NCBI GenBank assembly: GCA_963704565.1
Contig: OY969917.1
Coordinates: 2,604,001 to 2,668,000, forward strand
From: Rhodoblastus sp963704565
GTDB taxonomy: Bacteria > Pseudomonadota > Alphaproteobacteria > Rhizobiales > Beijerinckiaceae
DNA length: 64,000 bases
Reading direction: 5' to 3'
Part shown: piece by piece, positions 19,366 through 27,973 of the stretch
Position numbering within the stretch: position 1 is the stretch's first letter
How the letters are laid out: the number at the start of each line of letters is the position of its first letter
Notes under the pieces: generated by a model
Databases searched by the model: none
Seen by the model: only the letters and a program-made list of their open reading frames with translations
Told to the model about the DNA's origin: nothing
Position numbers and translations under genes: made by a program

Positions 19366-19917
19366 TCAATTCTTCCACTTGATCGAGCAGCCGATCGAGG
19401 GCGTCTGGTCGGCGGGAATTTCATTGGTCGCGGCGATCCTGCGCATGGATACGAGCAATTCGCGCCGCGCGCCGGCCGGCGGCGGATCCCTGCGGCCTTC
19501 GTCCAGCCGCCCGCGATATTTCAGTCTGCCGTCGGCGCCATAGCCGAAGAAATCCGGCGTGCAGACGGCGCCATAGGCCTTCGCGACCGCTTGCGATTCG
19601 TCGTGCAGATAGGGGAAGGGCAGAGCGTGCTGGCTGGCGAAATCCTTCATCTTGGGGAAGGAATCGTCGGGATAGGCCACGGCGTCGTTGGAGCAGATCG
19701 CGGCGAAGCCAATTCCTTCCGACATCAGCGCGCGGGCGTCCTTGACCAGACGGTCGACGATGGCGAGCACATAGGGGCAATGATTGCAGATGAATACGAT
19801 CACGGTCCCCTTTGGGCCGGCGATGTCGGCCAAGGAATAGGTCTTGCCATCGACGCCGGGCAGGGAAAAAGCCGGCGCCGGAATATCCAGCATGATGTCG
19901 GTGGGACTGGCGGCCAT
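19366..19917 (-). CDS. Thioredoxin-fold redoxin (AhpC/TSA-like)
   Basis: Encodes 183 residues from ATG 19917, which has GGAG six bases upstream; ATG 19929 lacks a ribosome site. Thioredoxin fold with the redox motif VIFICNHCPYVLA (C-x-x-C), then AICSNDAVAYPDDSF, AVCTPDFFGYG and the ending GCSIKWKN typical of this cytoplasmic redoxin family. No signal peptide. It is divergent from katG across a short spacer containing a long inverted repeat, which suggests shared peroxide or redox control. The exact substrate is unknown; thiol-disulfide reductase or peroxidase activity is expected from the family. Confidence 0.8.
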   Translation of the reverse strand: MAASPTDIMLDIPAPAFSLPGVDGKTYSLADIAGPKGTVIVFICNHCPYVLAIVDRLVKDARALMSEGIGFAAICSNDAVAYPDDSFPKMKDFASQHALPFPYLHDESQAVAKAYGAVCTPDFFGYGADGRLKYRGRLDEGRRDPPPAGARRELLVSMRRIAATNEIPADQTPSIGCSIKWKN

Positions 19918-20005
19918 TACGCGCTCCATTTTTTTGAACGTCGGCGAGACTGGCCTTTTCCGCACCCGGAATCAACCTGACGCGCCGCAAGGCTTGAGGG
20001 TGAAT

Positions 20006-20062
20006 GCTGGCCGACTAATCGGAAAAGGCGATTAAAAAATAAGTTTTAATCGGTTGGCCAGC
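20006..20062. promoter_or_regulatory. Nested inverted repeat in the redoxin-katG divergent promoter region
   Basis: An inner perfect 9-bp inverted repeat (CGATTAAAA, spacer AATAAG, TTTTAATCG; 20029-20052) lies inside outer arms GCTGGCCGAC (20006-20015) and GTTGGCCAGC (20053-20062), which match at 9 of 10 positions. It is AT-rich at the centre and lies midway between divergent genes, so operator function is more likely than termination. It does not match a site I know (OxyR, Irr or Fur). Confidence 0.55.
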
Positions 20063-20172
20063 AATCTCCGGCGCGTGTCACTGTGTCGCCAACATAGAGG
20101 GTCTGAATGGCGGCCGGTCATCGCGACGCCCGGCGTGGCCCCATTCGAAAATGTTTCTTAAGGAGGAAGACC

Positions 20173-22341
20173 ATGAATGAATTATCGAAGGCTCAGGGGA
20201 AATGCCCGGTGATGCATGGCGCCGTCACATCCGCCGGCGCCGCCATGGATTGGTGGCCGAATGTGCTCAATCTCGACATCCTTCACCAGCATGACGTCAA
20301 GACCAATCCCATGCCGAAGGGTTTCAACTATCGGGATGAAGTCAAGAAACTCGATTTCGCGGCGCTGAAAAATGACCTGCACGCTTTGATGACCGACAGC
20401 CAGGACTGGTGGCCGGCGGATTGGGGCCATTACGGCGGGTTGATGATCCGCATGGCCTGGCATTCGGCGGGCACCTATCGCATCGCCGACGGACGCGGCG
20501 GCGGCGGCAGGGGCAACCAGCGTTTCGCGCCGATCAATTCCTGGCCGGACAATGTCAATCTCGACAAGGCGCGCCGGCTGCTGTGGCCGATCAAGAGGAA
20601 ATACGGCAACAGGCTCAGCTGGGCCGATCTGATCATTCTCGCCGGCAATATCGCCTATGAGTTCATGGGCCTGAAAACCTTCGGCTATGGCTTCGGCCGC
20701 GAAGACATCTGGCATCCCGACAAGGACACTTACTGGGGTTCGGAAAAGCAATGGCTCGCCCCCACGGGGAGCGAGGGCGGCCGCTATTCCGGCGAGCGCG
20801 ACCTGGAGAACCCGCTGGCCGCCGTGATGATGGGCCTGATCTATGTCAATCCCGAAGGCGTGGACGGCAAGCCCGATCCGCTCAAAACCGCGCGCGACGT
20901 CCGCGAGACCTTCGCCCGCATGGCGATGAACGACGAGGAAACCGTGGCTTTGACCGCCGGCGGCCATACCGTCGGCAAGACCCACGGCAATGGCGACGCC
21001 GCCAAGCTCGGTCCGGTTCCGGAAGGCGCCGACGTGCAGGAGCAGGGCCTGGGCTGGATGAACCACACCAGCAGGAGCGTCGGCGGCAATACGGTGTCGA
21101 GCGGCCTCGAAGGGGCCTGGACCACTCATCCGACGCGATGGGACAACGGTTACTTCGACATGCTTTTCGGCCATGACTGGTGGCTGCAAAAGTCGCCGGC
21201 CGGCGCCTGGCAATGGGAGCCGGTCGATATCAAGGAAGAGGACATGCCGGTCGATGTCGAGGATCCCTCGATCCGTCGCAAGCCGATCATGACCGACGCC
21301 GACATGGCGATGAAATTCGACCCCGAATATCGCAAGATTTCGGAGCGCTTCCGCAAGGATCCGGCCGCTTTCTCCGATGCTTTCGCGCGGGCCTGGTTCA
21401 AGCTCACCCATCGCGACATGGGGCCGAAGGCGCGTTACATCGGCCCCGATGTGCCGGCGGAGAACCTGATCTGGCAAGACCCCGTTCCCACCGGGCGCCG
21501 CGATTACGACGTCAACGCGGTCAAGGCGCGCATCTCCGCCGCCGGCCTGTCGGTCGCTGAAATGGTGACGACTGCCTGGGACAGCGCCCGCACCTTCCGC
21601 GGCTCCGACAAGCGCGGCGGCGCCAATGGCGCGCGCATCCGCTTGGCTCCTCAGAAGGATTGGGAGGGCAATGAGCCGGCGCGTCTCGCCAAGGTGCTGG
21701 CGGTTCTGGAGCCCATCGCCAGGGAGAGCGGCGCGAGCCTCGCGGACGTGATTGTACTCGCCGGCAATGTCGGCCTGGAACAGGCGATCAAGGCCGCCGG
21801 CTTCAATGTCGAGGCTCCCTTCGCGCCGGGACGCAGCGACGCGACCGAGGCCATGACCGACGCCGCCTCTTTCGAGGTTCTGGAGCCGATCCATGACGGC
21901 TATCGCAACTGGCTGAAGAAGGATTACGCCGTAACCCCCGAAGAGCTCCTGCTCGACCGCACCCAATTGATGGGCCTGACGGCGGTGGAGATGACCTGCC
22001 TGATTGGCGGCATGCGCGCGCTCGGCGCCAATCACGGCGGCGCGAAACACGGCGTCTTCACCGATCGCCAAGGGGTTCTGACCAACGACTTCTTCGTCAA
22101 CCTGACCGACATGGCCAACACATGGGTTCCCACGAGCGCGAATCTCTATGAGATCCGCGACCGCAAGACCGGCAAGGTCAAATGGACGGCGACGCGGGTC
22201 GATCTCGTGTTCGGGTCGAACTCGATTTTGCGCGCTTATGCCGAAGTCTATGCGCAGGACGACAACAGGGAGAAATTCGTCCGCGACTTCGTCGCCGCCT
22301 GGACCAAGGTGATGAACGCCGACCGCTTCGATCTCGCCTGA
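20173..22341 (+). CDS. katG: Catalase-peroxidase
   Basis: Encodes 722 residues from ATG 20173 with AGGAGG seven bases upstream. Haem enzyme that removes hydrogen peroxide in the cytoplasm. The distal site is RMAWHSAGTYR (catalytic Arg, Trp and His). The Met-Tyr-Trp adduct partners are this Trp, the Tyr in MGLIYVNPEGV and the Met in FARMAMNDEETVAL. The proximal haem ligand is the His in AGGHTVGKTHG. The second, haem-free half is complete (LAGNVGLEQA, WTATRVDLVFGSNS). Length is normal for bacterial KatG. Followed by a hairpin terminator and an exported peroxiredoxin gene; divergent from a redoxin gene, together an oxidative-stress cluster. Confidence 0.98.
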   Translation: MNELSKAQGKCPVMHGAVTSAGAAMDWWPNVLNLDILHQHDVKTNPMPKGFNYRDEVKKLDFAALKNDLHALMTDSQDWWPADWGHYGGLMIRMAWHSAGTYRIADGRGGGGRGNQRFAPINSWPDNVNLDKARRLLWPIKRKYGNRLSWADLIILAGNIAYEFMGLKTFGYGFGREDIWHPDKDTYWGSEKQWLAPTGSEGGRYSGERDLENPLAAVMMGLIYVNPEGVDGKPDPLKTARDVRETFARMAMNDEETVALTAGGHTVGKTHGNGDAAKLGPVPEGADVQEQGLGWMNHTSRSVGGNTVSSGLEGAWTTHPTRWDNGYFDMLFGHDWWLQKSPAGAWQWEPVDIKEEDMPVDVEDPSIRRKPIMTDADMAMKFDPEYRKISERFRKDPAAFSDAFARAWFKLTHRDMGPKARYIGPDVPAENLIWQDPVPTGRRDYDVNAVKARISAAGLSVAEMVTTAWDSARTFRGSDKRGGANGARIRLAPQKDWEGNEPARLAKVLAVLEPIARESGASLADVIVLAGNVGLEQAIKAAGFNVEAPFAPGRSDATEAMTDAASFEVLEPIHDGYRNWLKKDYAVTPEELLLDRTQLMGLTAVEMTCLIGGMRALGANHGGAKHGVFTDRQGVLTNDFFVNLTDMANTWVPTSANLYEIRDRKTGKVKWTATRVDLVFGSNSILRAYAEVYAQDDNREKFVRDFVAAWTKVMNADRFDLA

Positions 22342-22367
22342 CCGGCGCGGAAACTGTCGAAAAATGG

Positions 22368-22400
22368 GCGGCGTTCAAGAGGGCTTGAAACGCCGCTTTT
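22368..22400 (+). terminator. Rho-independent terminator after katG
   Basis: A 12-bp stem (GCGGCGTTCAAG against CTTGAAACGCCGC, with one bulged A), loop AGGG, then TTTT. It lies between katG and the ribosome site of the next gene, so the peroxiredoxin gene would depend on read-through or its own promoter. Confidence 0.7.
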
Positions 22401-22419
22401 CTCGGAACAGGAGCGTATC

Positions 22420-22965
22420 GTGAAAAGGTTGATCGTCGGCGTACTTGCCGGTCTGTTGTGCGCGACCGCGAGCCGGGCGGAGATGAAGGTCGGCGACAAG
22501 GCGCCGGATTTCACCCTTCAGGCGGCGGTCGGCGGCAAAACCTTCGCCTTCCATCTGGACGAGGCGCTGAAAAAAGGCCCGGTGGCGCTTTATTTCTATC
22601 CCAAATCCTTCACCCCCGGCTGCACCATCGAAGCGCATGAATTCGCCGACAACGCGGCCAATTTTGCCGCCGCCGGCGCGAGCCTGATCGGCGTCTCGAA
22701 CGACACGATCGCAACCCAGGTCGATTTTTCCTCGCGCGAATGCCGCGACAAATTCCCGGTCGGCGCCGACGGCAAGGTCATTCGCGCCTATGATTCGGAG
22801 ATGCTGAAACTCGGCGGCCTCGGCCCGTCGATGGCGAGCCGGGTGTCCTATGTGATCGCGCCGGACGGCCGGATCATCTACGCCTATGAGGATTCATCGC
22901 CCTACAAACATATCGCCAATACTCTGGCCGTCGTGCGCAAGTGGCGGGCGGATCATCCGAACTGA
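22420..22965 (+). CDS. Exported peroxiredoxin (BCP/AhpC-TSA type)
   Basis: Encodes 181 residues from GTG 22420 with CAGGAG upstream. Residues 1-20 are a signal peptide (KRLIVGVLAGLLCATASRA). The peroxidatic cysteine lies in YPKSFTPGCTIEAHEF and a probable resolving cysteine in SSRECRDKFPV. BCP-type enzymes reduce hydroperoxides with thiol reductants; this one would act in the periplasm. It is downstream of katG, but a strong hairpin separates the two. Length is a little above cytoplasmic BCP because of the signal peptide. Confidence 0.88.
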   Translation: MKRLIVGVLAGLLCATASRAEMKVGDKAPDFTLQAAVGGKTFAFHLDEALKKGPVALYFYPKSFTPGCTIEAHEFADNAANFAAAGASLIGVSNDTIATQVDFSSRECRDKFPVGADGKVIRAYDSEMLKLGGLGPSMASRVSYVIAPDGRIIYAYEDSSPYKHIANTLAVVRKWRADHPN

Positions 22966-22987
22966 ACGGCGCCGCGGTTCGAGCCAT

Positions 22988-23016
22988 AAAAAAACCCCGC
23001 TCACGCGGGGTTTTTT
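22988..23016. terminator. Bidirectional rho-independent terminator
   Basis: Perfect stem ACCCCGC/GCGGGGT with loop TCAC, flanked by A-run and T-run on the two sides, so it can work in both directions. It sits between the convergent peroxiredoxin and Bax-inhibitor-1 genes. Confidence 0.92.
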
Positions 23017-23032
23017 CTAAGCTTTCGTCCGA

Positions 23033-23806
23033 TCAGTCGTTGCGCTGGCCGGTGAGTTGCAGCAGCGACATGAAAATGTTGATGAAGTCGAGATAGAGCA
23101 TCAAGGCGCCATTGACCGACTTCTTGGTGGCGATCTCGTAGCCGTCCGATTCGAGGTACATCGACTTGATCGCCTGGGTGTCATAGGCGGTCAGGCCCGA
23201 GAAGATCAGAACGGTCAGGATCGAAAGGGCCATCTGGAATGGCCCGCTGTGCATGAACAAATTCACCACGCTGGCGATGATCAGGCCGAACAGGCCCATC
23301 ATCAGGAACGAGCCCATCGCCGACAGGCTGCGCTTGGTAGTGTAGCCATAGAGGCTCAAAGCGCCAAAGGTCGCCGCCGTGATGAAAAAGGCCCTCGCCA
23401 CCGACGCGCCGGTATAGATCAGCAGGATCGACGAGATCGACACGCCCATCACCGCCGCATAGACATAGAACAGATTGCGCGCCGATGAGGCCGCCATCGT
23501 GTTGATCTTGATGGAGAAAAACAGGACGAAGGCGAGCGGCGCGAACATCACCACCCAGCGCAGCGGGCTCATGTAGAGCGCGGAGCCCAAATCGGTCAAA
23601 TAGATATGGCCGATGTGATATTGCGTCGGCACGGCGGAGACCGCCAGCATGTTGACGCCGAGCGCGAACAGGCCGGTCAGCGCCAGGCCGATCGACATGT
23701 GGTTATAGACGCCGAGCATGAACGCCCGCAGACCTTGATCTACATCGGCGCCCGTCCGGGCATAGCCCCGACTCCAGGGAGCAGCGTTGCGGTCAAAGTT
23801 GGACAT
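23033..23806 (-). CDS. Bax inhibitor-1/YccA family membrane protein
   Basis: Encodes 257 residues with about seven hydrophobic segments (for example SIGLALTGLFALGVNML, WVVMFAPLAFVLFF, MGLFGLIIASVVNLFM). The C-terminal segments LSILTVLIFSGLTAYDTQAI and LMLYLDFINIFMSLLQL are characteristic of BI-1/YccA proteins, with the conserved Asp pair near the channel exit. Inner-membrane protein, family proposed to be pH-gated calcium leak channels or FtsH-interacting proteins. Monocistronic; ends next to the bidirectional terminator. Identification is firm, physiological role is not. Confidence 0.92.
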   Translation of the reverse strand: MSNFDRNAAPWSRGYARTGADVDQGLRAFMLGVYNHMSIGLALTGLFALGVNMLAVSAVPTQYHIGHIYLTDLGSALYMSPLRWVVMFAPLAFVLFFSIKINTMAASSARNLFYVYAAVMGVSISSILLIYTGASVARAFFITAATFGALSLYGYTTKRSLSAMGSFLMMGLFGLIIASVVNLFMHSGPFQMALSILTVLIFSGLTAYDTQAIKSMYLESDGYEIATKKSVNGALMLYLDFINIFMSLLQLTGQRND

Positions 23807-23943
23807 GGATTCCTCGTGACTGCCGCAGGGAAGCCTCGCCCCGGACGATCCACGGGCGGCGCGGCTTTTTGAATATGCAGGCGAAGCCGCGAAAAGACAA
23901 GGCGGGCGTCTTACGCGCCGCTGTTCGCCACATTACATTTTCG

Positions 23944-24312
23944 TCATTCATCATGCAGGCGCCGCGCGGGTTTTTCGCCCAACACCCGCCAGGTTCCCAG
24001 GAGCCCGAGGGCCAAGGCGAAGGCGATCGCCGCGAGCGCGACGCCAAAAGCCTGCGCCGGGAAGAATTTATAGCCGAGATCGAGCAATTGCCGCGCGACC
24101 AGCGCCGCGACGACCGATCCGGCCGCCACGCCGAAGCCGGCGGTGGCGGCGCCGAGCAAGGCGAATTCCAGCGCCAACGCGCCCAGCAGCCGGCCGCGCG
24201 TCGCGCCCAGCACCTTCAAAACCACCGCCTCGTAAATCCGCGCCCGCCGCCCCGCCGCCAGCGCCCCCGCGAGCACCAGCGCCGAAACCACGAAGGCGAG
24301 CGAGGCCGCCGA
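23944..24312 (-). pseudogene. Detached C-terminus of the ABC permease
   Basis: Continues the permease frame without shift after the TAA at 24313-24315. It contains the last three membrane segments (SLAFVVSALVLAGALAAG, LLGALALEFALLGAATAGF, VALAAIAFALALGLLGTW), which FtsX/MacB-type permeases need for the second core domain. It has no ribosome site of its own that I can see; the first internal start would be GTG 24291. Most likely it belongs to the gene above, separated by a nonsense change or an assembly error. Confidence 0.75.
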
Positions 24313-26526
24313 TTAAATCGCCACCGACAATTTTCCGAGCAGGCTGTCGACCGTCGCCAAGGTCTCGCGCAACGACACGCTGGCGACCGAAGGGAAATTT
24401 TTGGCGGCGTCGGCGAGCAGCGCCGCTTCGCGCGCCGGGTCCGGTCGCTCGGGCAGGCCGAGGGTCATCAGCCGGGCGAAGGGCGCGCCGGCGAAGGCGT
24501 TGCGCGAAAAGACCATGACGAAATTGATATTGAAGCTGCGCCAGTCCACCTTGCGCAGGCTGGCGACGCGCGCGGTCAGCGTCCGGCCCAGCACATTGAC
24601 CGCGATCGTGTCGCCGATCTTGACGCCAAGGCCCTGCGCGACGCCGCTTTCCATCGAGACCAGCGGCGGGCCGGAATAATTTTGCGGCCACCATTGCCCC
24701 GCCACAAGCCGCGAGCCGTCGGGCGCGCGGTCGGAAAAGGTGATCCCCCGGTCGCCCTCCAGCGCCCAGCGCGCCTTGTCGCCGGCCTTGACCTGTTCGG
24801 CGGGAACTCCGTTCACCTCGACGATGCGCCCGCGCAACATCGGCGCGACGGCCACGATTCCGTCGGGCGCCTCCTTGCGCAAGAACGCCTCGAAAGCGGC
24901 GGCCTGCGCCGCCTGGATGTCGAAGAAGAAAAAGCTCGGCGCATCCCTGGGGAGCGACTCGCCGATTTCGGCGCGCAGATTGCGCTCAACTCCGACCAAA
25001 GCGGTGAGCAAGGTCACGCCAAGCCCGAGCGAAATCAGGAAGGAGGGCGTCAAAGCGCCGGGCCGGTGGAGATTGGCGACGGCGAGACGCAGCGACAGAT
25101 TTCGCGAACGGGGCGCGCGGCGGGCCAGAGCCATGATCGCGCGGGCCACGCCATAGAGCAAAGCGAAACTGACCAGCACGGCGACGCCGAATTCTGCGGT
25201 CAGCCGCCAGTCGGCGCCGGCGATCAGCGCGAAGCCGAACAAAGCGGCGGCCGAAAGCGCCGCGACCAGACGGCCGCGCCGCCCGAGCGGGCCGATGTCG
25301 CGCAAGGCCGTCTCGCGCAGCAGCGTCGTCGCCGGCACGGAACGCGCGCGGTCGAGCGGCGCGGCGGCGAAAGCCAAAGCGGTCAGCAGACCGAAAACCA
25401 CGCCGAAAAAAGCGTCGCGCCCGTCAAGCTGCGGCGCGAGCGGAAAAGGCAGCGACCCGCCCAGGATTTTCGCCAGCAGCCCCGGCAAGGCGAGGCCCAG
25501 CGCCGCCCCGATCAATGAACTGGCGGCGGCGACCGTCAAAGCCTGGTACAGGACGAAACGCGCCGCCGCGCCGCCGCTGGCGCCCAGCGCCTTCAGTATG
25601 GCGAGGGTCTTGCGCTTGCGGTCGATCAGTCCGCGTATCGAATTGCCGACCCCGACGCCGCCGCAGACCAGAACAGTGAGGCCGATCAGCGACAGGAATT
25701 GCGCGAACCGTTCGACATTGCGCGCCAGCTGGGGCGAGGGCTCGGCGCGGCTGTGAACCTCGAAGCCGGAATCGGGAAAGGCGGCGGTAAAAGCTTTTTG
25801 AACCGCCGCAACGTCCGAATCGCTGGCTTTTCCCGGGGGAAGAAGCAGGCGCAGGGACAGGCGCGCCACCGAGCCGGGCATGATCAGCCCGGTCGCTTTC
25901 AGCGCGGCGTCGCTGACGATCAGGCGCGGGCCGAAGCCGATGAGTTCGACCGAATCCGGCTCGCTCGCCAGCCAGCCCGCCAGGATGAAACGCGCCGCGC
26001 CGATTTCGAGACTGTCGCCGATCTTCACATTCAGCCGCGCCCCGAGCGTGCGGTCGGCGAACAGCCCGAAAGCGCCGTCTCGCGCCGCCAGCCGGGCAAA
26101 AAAGCTTTGGCCCGGCGGCGGAGGCGGTTCGGTCTTGACCGCGCCGGTCAAGGGATAAGCCAAATCGACCGCCTGCAACTCGACCAAGGCCGAGCCGGGC
26201 GCGTCGGCGCGCCGGGCCATGGCGCGCAGGGTAATAATTTGACTGACTTTTCCCCGCTGTTCGAGAAAAGCCCGCTGTGGCTCGCTCGGCGCGCCAAAGG
26301 CGCGGCGGAAGGCGAGATCGCCGCCGAGCAGGACCGCGCCTTGTTGGGCGAGCCCGTCGCGAAAGGCGCGCGCCGTCGCGTTCACCCCGACAATCGCCAT
26401 GACGCCAAGGACCAGGGCGGCGATGAACACGCCATAAAAGCGCAGCGACCCGCGCAGATCGCGCAAGGCGAAACGCGCCAAGGCCCATTGCGCGGCGCCG
26501 GGGCGCGAGTTTTCAGGCGCCGGCAT
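24313..26526 (-). CDS. ABC transporter permease, YbbP/FtsX-like, interrupted by in-frame stop
   Basis: Encodes 737 residues from ATG 26526, which overlaps the ATPase stop. It has the two-half layout of YbbP: N-terminal membrane segment (FYGVFIAALVLGVMAIVGV), a large periplasmic domain with LLGGDLAFRRAFGAPSE, then a core with three segments around residues 270-390, a second core and a second periplasmic domain. It ends in SLLGKLSVAI with TAA, and the homologous sequence resumes in the same frame; with the stop read as sense the protein would be 860 residues. The family pairs with YbbA and lies next to tesA, as here. Substrate unknown; lipid- or envelope-related export is often assumed. Confidence 0.85.
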   Translation of the reverse strand: MPAPENSRPGAAQWALARFALRDLRGSLRFYGVFIAALVLGVMAIVGVNATARAFRDGLAQQGAVLLGGDLAFRRAFGAPSEPQRAFLEQRGKVSQIITLRAMARRADAPGSALVELQAVDLAYPLTGAVKTEPPPPPGQSFFARLAARDGAFGLFADRTLGARLNVKIGDSLEIGAARFILAGWLASEPDSVELIGFGPRLIVSDAALKATGLIMPGSVARLSLRLLLPPGKASDSDVAAVQKAFTAAFPDSGFEVHSRAEPSPQLARNVERFAQFLSLIGLTVLVCGGVGVGNSIRGLIDRKRKTLAILKALGASGGAAARFVLYQALTVAAASSLIGAALGLALPGLLAKILGGSLPFPLAPQLDGRDAFFGVVFGLLTALAFAAAPLDRARSVPATTLLRETALRDIGPLGRRGRLVAALSAAALFGFALIAGADWRLTAEFGVAVLVSFALLYGVARAIMALARRAPRSRNLSLRLAVANLHRPGALTPSFLISLGLGVTLLTALVGVERNLRAEIGESLPRDAPSFFFFDIQAAQAAAFEAFLRKEAPDGIVAVAPMLRGRIVEVNGVPAEQVKAGDKARWALEGDRGITFSDRAPDGSRLVAGQWWPQNYSGPPLVSMESGVAQGLGVKIGDTIAVNVLGRTLTARVASLRKVDWRSFNINFVMVFSRNAFAGAPFARLMTLGLPERPDPAREAALLADAAKNFPSVASVSLRETLATVDSLLGKLSVAI

Positions 26527-27226
26527 GTTCGCGGTCCGCGACGACAGAAGCCGTATCGCTCTCGATCCGCCCGTTGCGCAAGCGGACGACGCGATGGCAG
26601 CGGCGCGCCAGAGCTTCGTCATGTGTCACCAGCACCAGCGTCGCGCCATGGGCGCGGTTGAGCGCGAAAATCAGTTCGATGATCTCGGCGCCGACGCTCT
26701 GGTCGAGATTGCCGGTCGGCTCGTCGGCGAGCAACAGCGACGGATTGGCGACCAGCGCCCGGGCCAGCGCCACGCGCTGCTGCTCGCCGCCCGACATTTG
26801 CGCCGGATAATGTTTCAGACGCTGTTCCAGACCGACCTGTTTCAGCGCGGCCCGCGCGCGCGCAAAAGCGTCGGCTTCGCCGGCCAGCTCCAGCGGAATC
26901 GCCACGTTTTCGAGCGCCGTCAGGGTCTGGATCAAATGGAAAGCCTGAAAGACCACGCCGATATGTCCGCCGCGAAAACGCGCCAGTTCGTCCTCGCTCA
27001 TCTGGTCAAGACGCCGGCCCGCGACCCGGACGGCGCCCGAATCGGGCGCCTCCAGCCCGGCCATGGTCATCAGCAGGGTCGATTTGCCCGAACCCGAGGG
27101 GCCGAGCAAAGCGACGGTCTCGCCCTGCCCGATCTCAAGGCCGATATTCTTGAGGATTTCCGTCCGGGCTTCGCCGCCGCCCAATGCGAGATTGACATTT
27201 TCCAGTCTTATGGCGGGATTGAACAT
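26513..27226 (-). CDS. ABC transporter ATP-binding protein, YbbA type
   Basis: Encodes 237 residues. Walker A is LLGPSGSGKSTLL, the Q-loop is GVVFQAFHL, the signature is MSGGEQQRVALARAL, Walker B is LLLADEPTGNLDQ, and the switch His is in LVTHDEAL. Close to the LolD/MacB/YbbA group of energisers for FtsX-like permeases. It overlaps the permease start by 14 bases, so the two are translationally coupled. It is divergent from tesA, whose first possible start codon overlaps its own; this ybbA-ybbP/tesA arrangement is a known conserved neighbourhood. Confidence 0.93.
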   Translation of the reverse strand: MFNPAIRLENVNLALGGGEARTEILKNIGLEIGQGETVALLGPSGSGKSTLLMTMAGLEAPDSGAVRVAGRRLDQMSEDELARFRGGHIGVVFQAFHLIQTLTALENVAIPLELAGEADAFARARAALKQVGLEQRLKHYPAQMSGGEQQRVALARALVANPSLLLADEPTGNLDQSVGAEIIELIFALNRAHGATLVLVTHDEALARRCHRVVRLRNGRIESDTASVVADREHAGA

Positions 27227-27251
27227 GCAGATTCTTTCGACAGAGGCCGCG

Positions 27252-27962
27252 ATGACGACCCGAACTTTCGCGCCGGCGGGCTTAACTTTCGCGCCGGCGG
27301 GCTTGGCCGGCTCCGTCCCATATGGGCGCCGCCTCTCTGTTCGCCAAATTTTTTTCGCCGCGCTGGCGCTGCTTTTCGCGCTCGGCGGGGCGAATGCGCG
27401 GTCCCTGCGGATCGTCGCCCTTGGCGACAGCCTGACCGCCGGCTATGGCCTTCCCGCCGACGCGGCTTTTCCGGTCCGGCTCCAGGCGGCGCTGAAGGCC
27501 AAGGGTTTCGAGGTCGAAATGGTCAATGGCGGGGTCTCGGGCGACACCTCCGCCGACCTGCTGGCGCGGCTCGACTGGACGCTCGGCGACGGCGCCGACG
27601 CGGCGATCGTCGAAATCGGCGCCAATGACATGTTGCGCGGCCTCGACCCGGACCAGACCGAAAAAAATATCGACGCGATCCTAGCGCGGCTGCGGCAGCG
27701 CAAAATTCCCTTCCTGATCGCGGGCATGCGCGCCGCGCCCAATCTCGGCGGGCCCTACGCCGCCCGGTTCGAACCGCTTTACCGGGCGCTGGCGCAAAAA
27801 TACGCCGCGCCGCTCTATCCCTTCTTCCTCGAAGGCGTCGCCGGCCATCCCGGTCTGCAACTGCCCGACGGCCTGCATCCCAACCCGAAAGGCGTGGACG
27901 TGATCGTCGCGGGCATTCTCCCCGATGTCGTCGCCTGGCTCGACGGCCTGAAGAAAAACTGA
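27252..27962 (+). CDS. tesA: Arylesterase / SGNH lysophospholipase-type hydrolase
   Basis: Encodes 236 residues from ATG 27252 with AGAGG upstream; ATG 27225 is an alternative overlapping the divergent gene. Residues about 25-45 (IFFAALALLFALGGANA) are a signal peptide hydrophobic core, so the enzyme is periplasmic. The SGNH blocks are ALGDSLTAGYGL (nucleophile Ser), NGGVSGDTSADL, IVEIGANDMLRG and LPDGLHPNPKGVD with the catalytic Asp/His. TesA-type enzymes hydrolyse thioesters, aryl esters and lysophospholipids. The N-terminus carries a duplicated TFAPAGL segment ahead of the signal peptide. Confidence 0.93.
   Translation: MTTRTFAPAGLTFAPAGLAGSVPYGRRLSVRQIFFAALALLFALGGANARSLRIVALGDSLTAGYGLPADAAFPVRLQAALKAKGFEVEMVNGGVSGDTSADLLARLDWTLGDGADAAIVEIGANDMLRGLDPDQTEKNIDAILARLRQRKIPFLIAGMRAAPNLGGPYAARFEPLYRALAQKYAAPLYPFFLEGVAGHPGLQLPDGLHPNPKGVDVIVAGILPDVVAWLDGLKKN
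27263..27304 (+). repeat. Perfect 21-bp tandem duplication in the tesA N-terminus
   Basis: Two identical 21-base units (27263-27283 and 27284-27304) encode TFAPAGL twice, in frame, ahead of the signal-peptide core. Exact identity suggests a recent slippage event. Confidence 0.9.
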
Positions 27963-27973
27963 TCGGACCGCCC

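Noticed and set aside
20182..22071. 629-codon ORF antisense to katG
   Set aside because: katG is unambiguous on the plus strand; the antisense product is a composition artefact.
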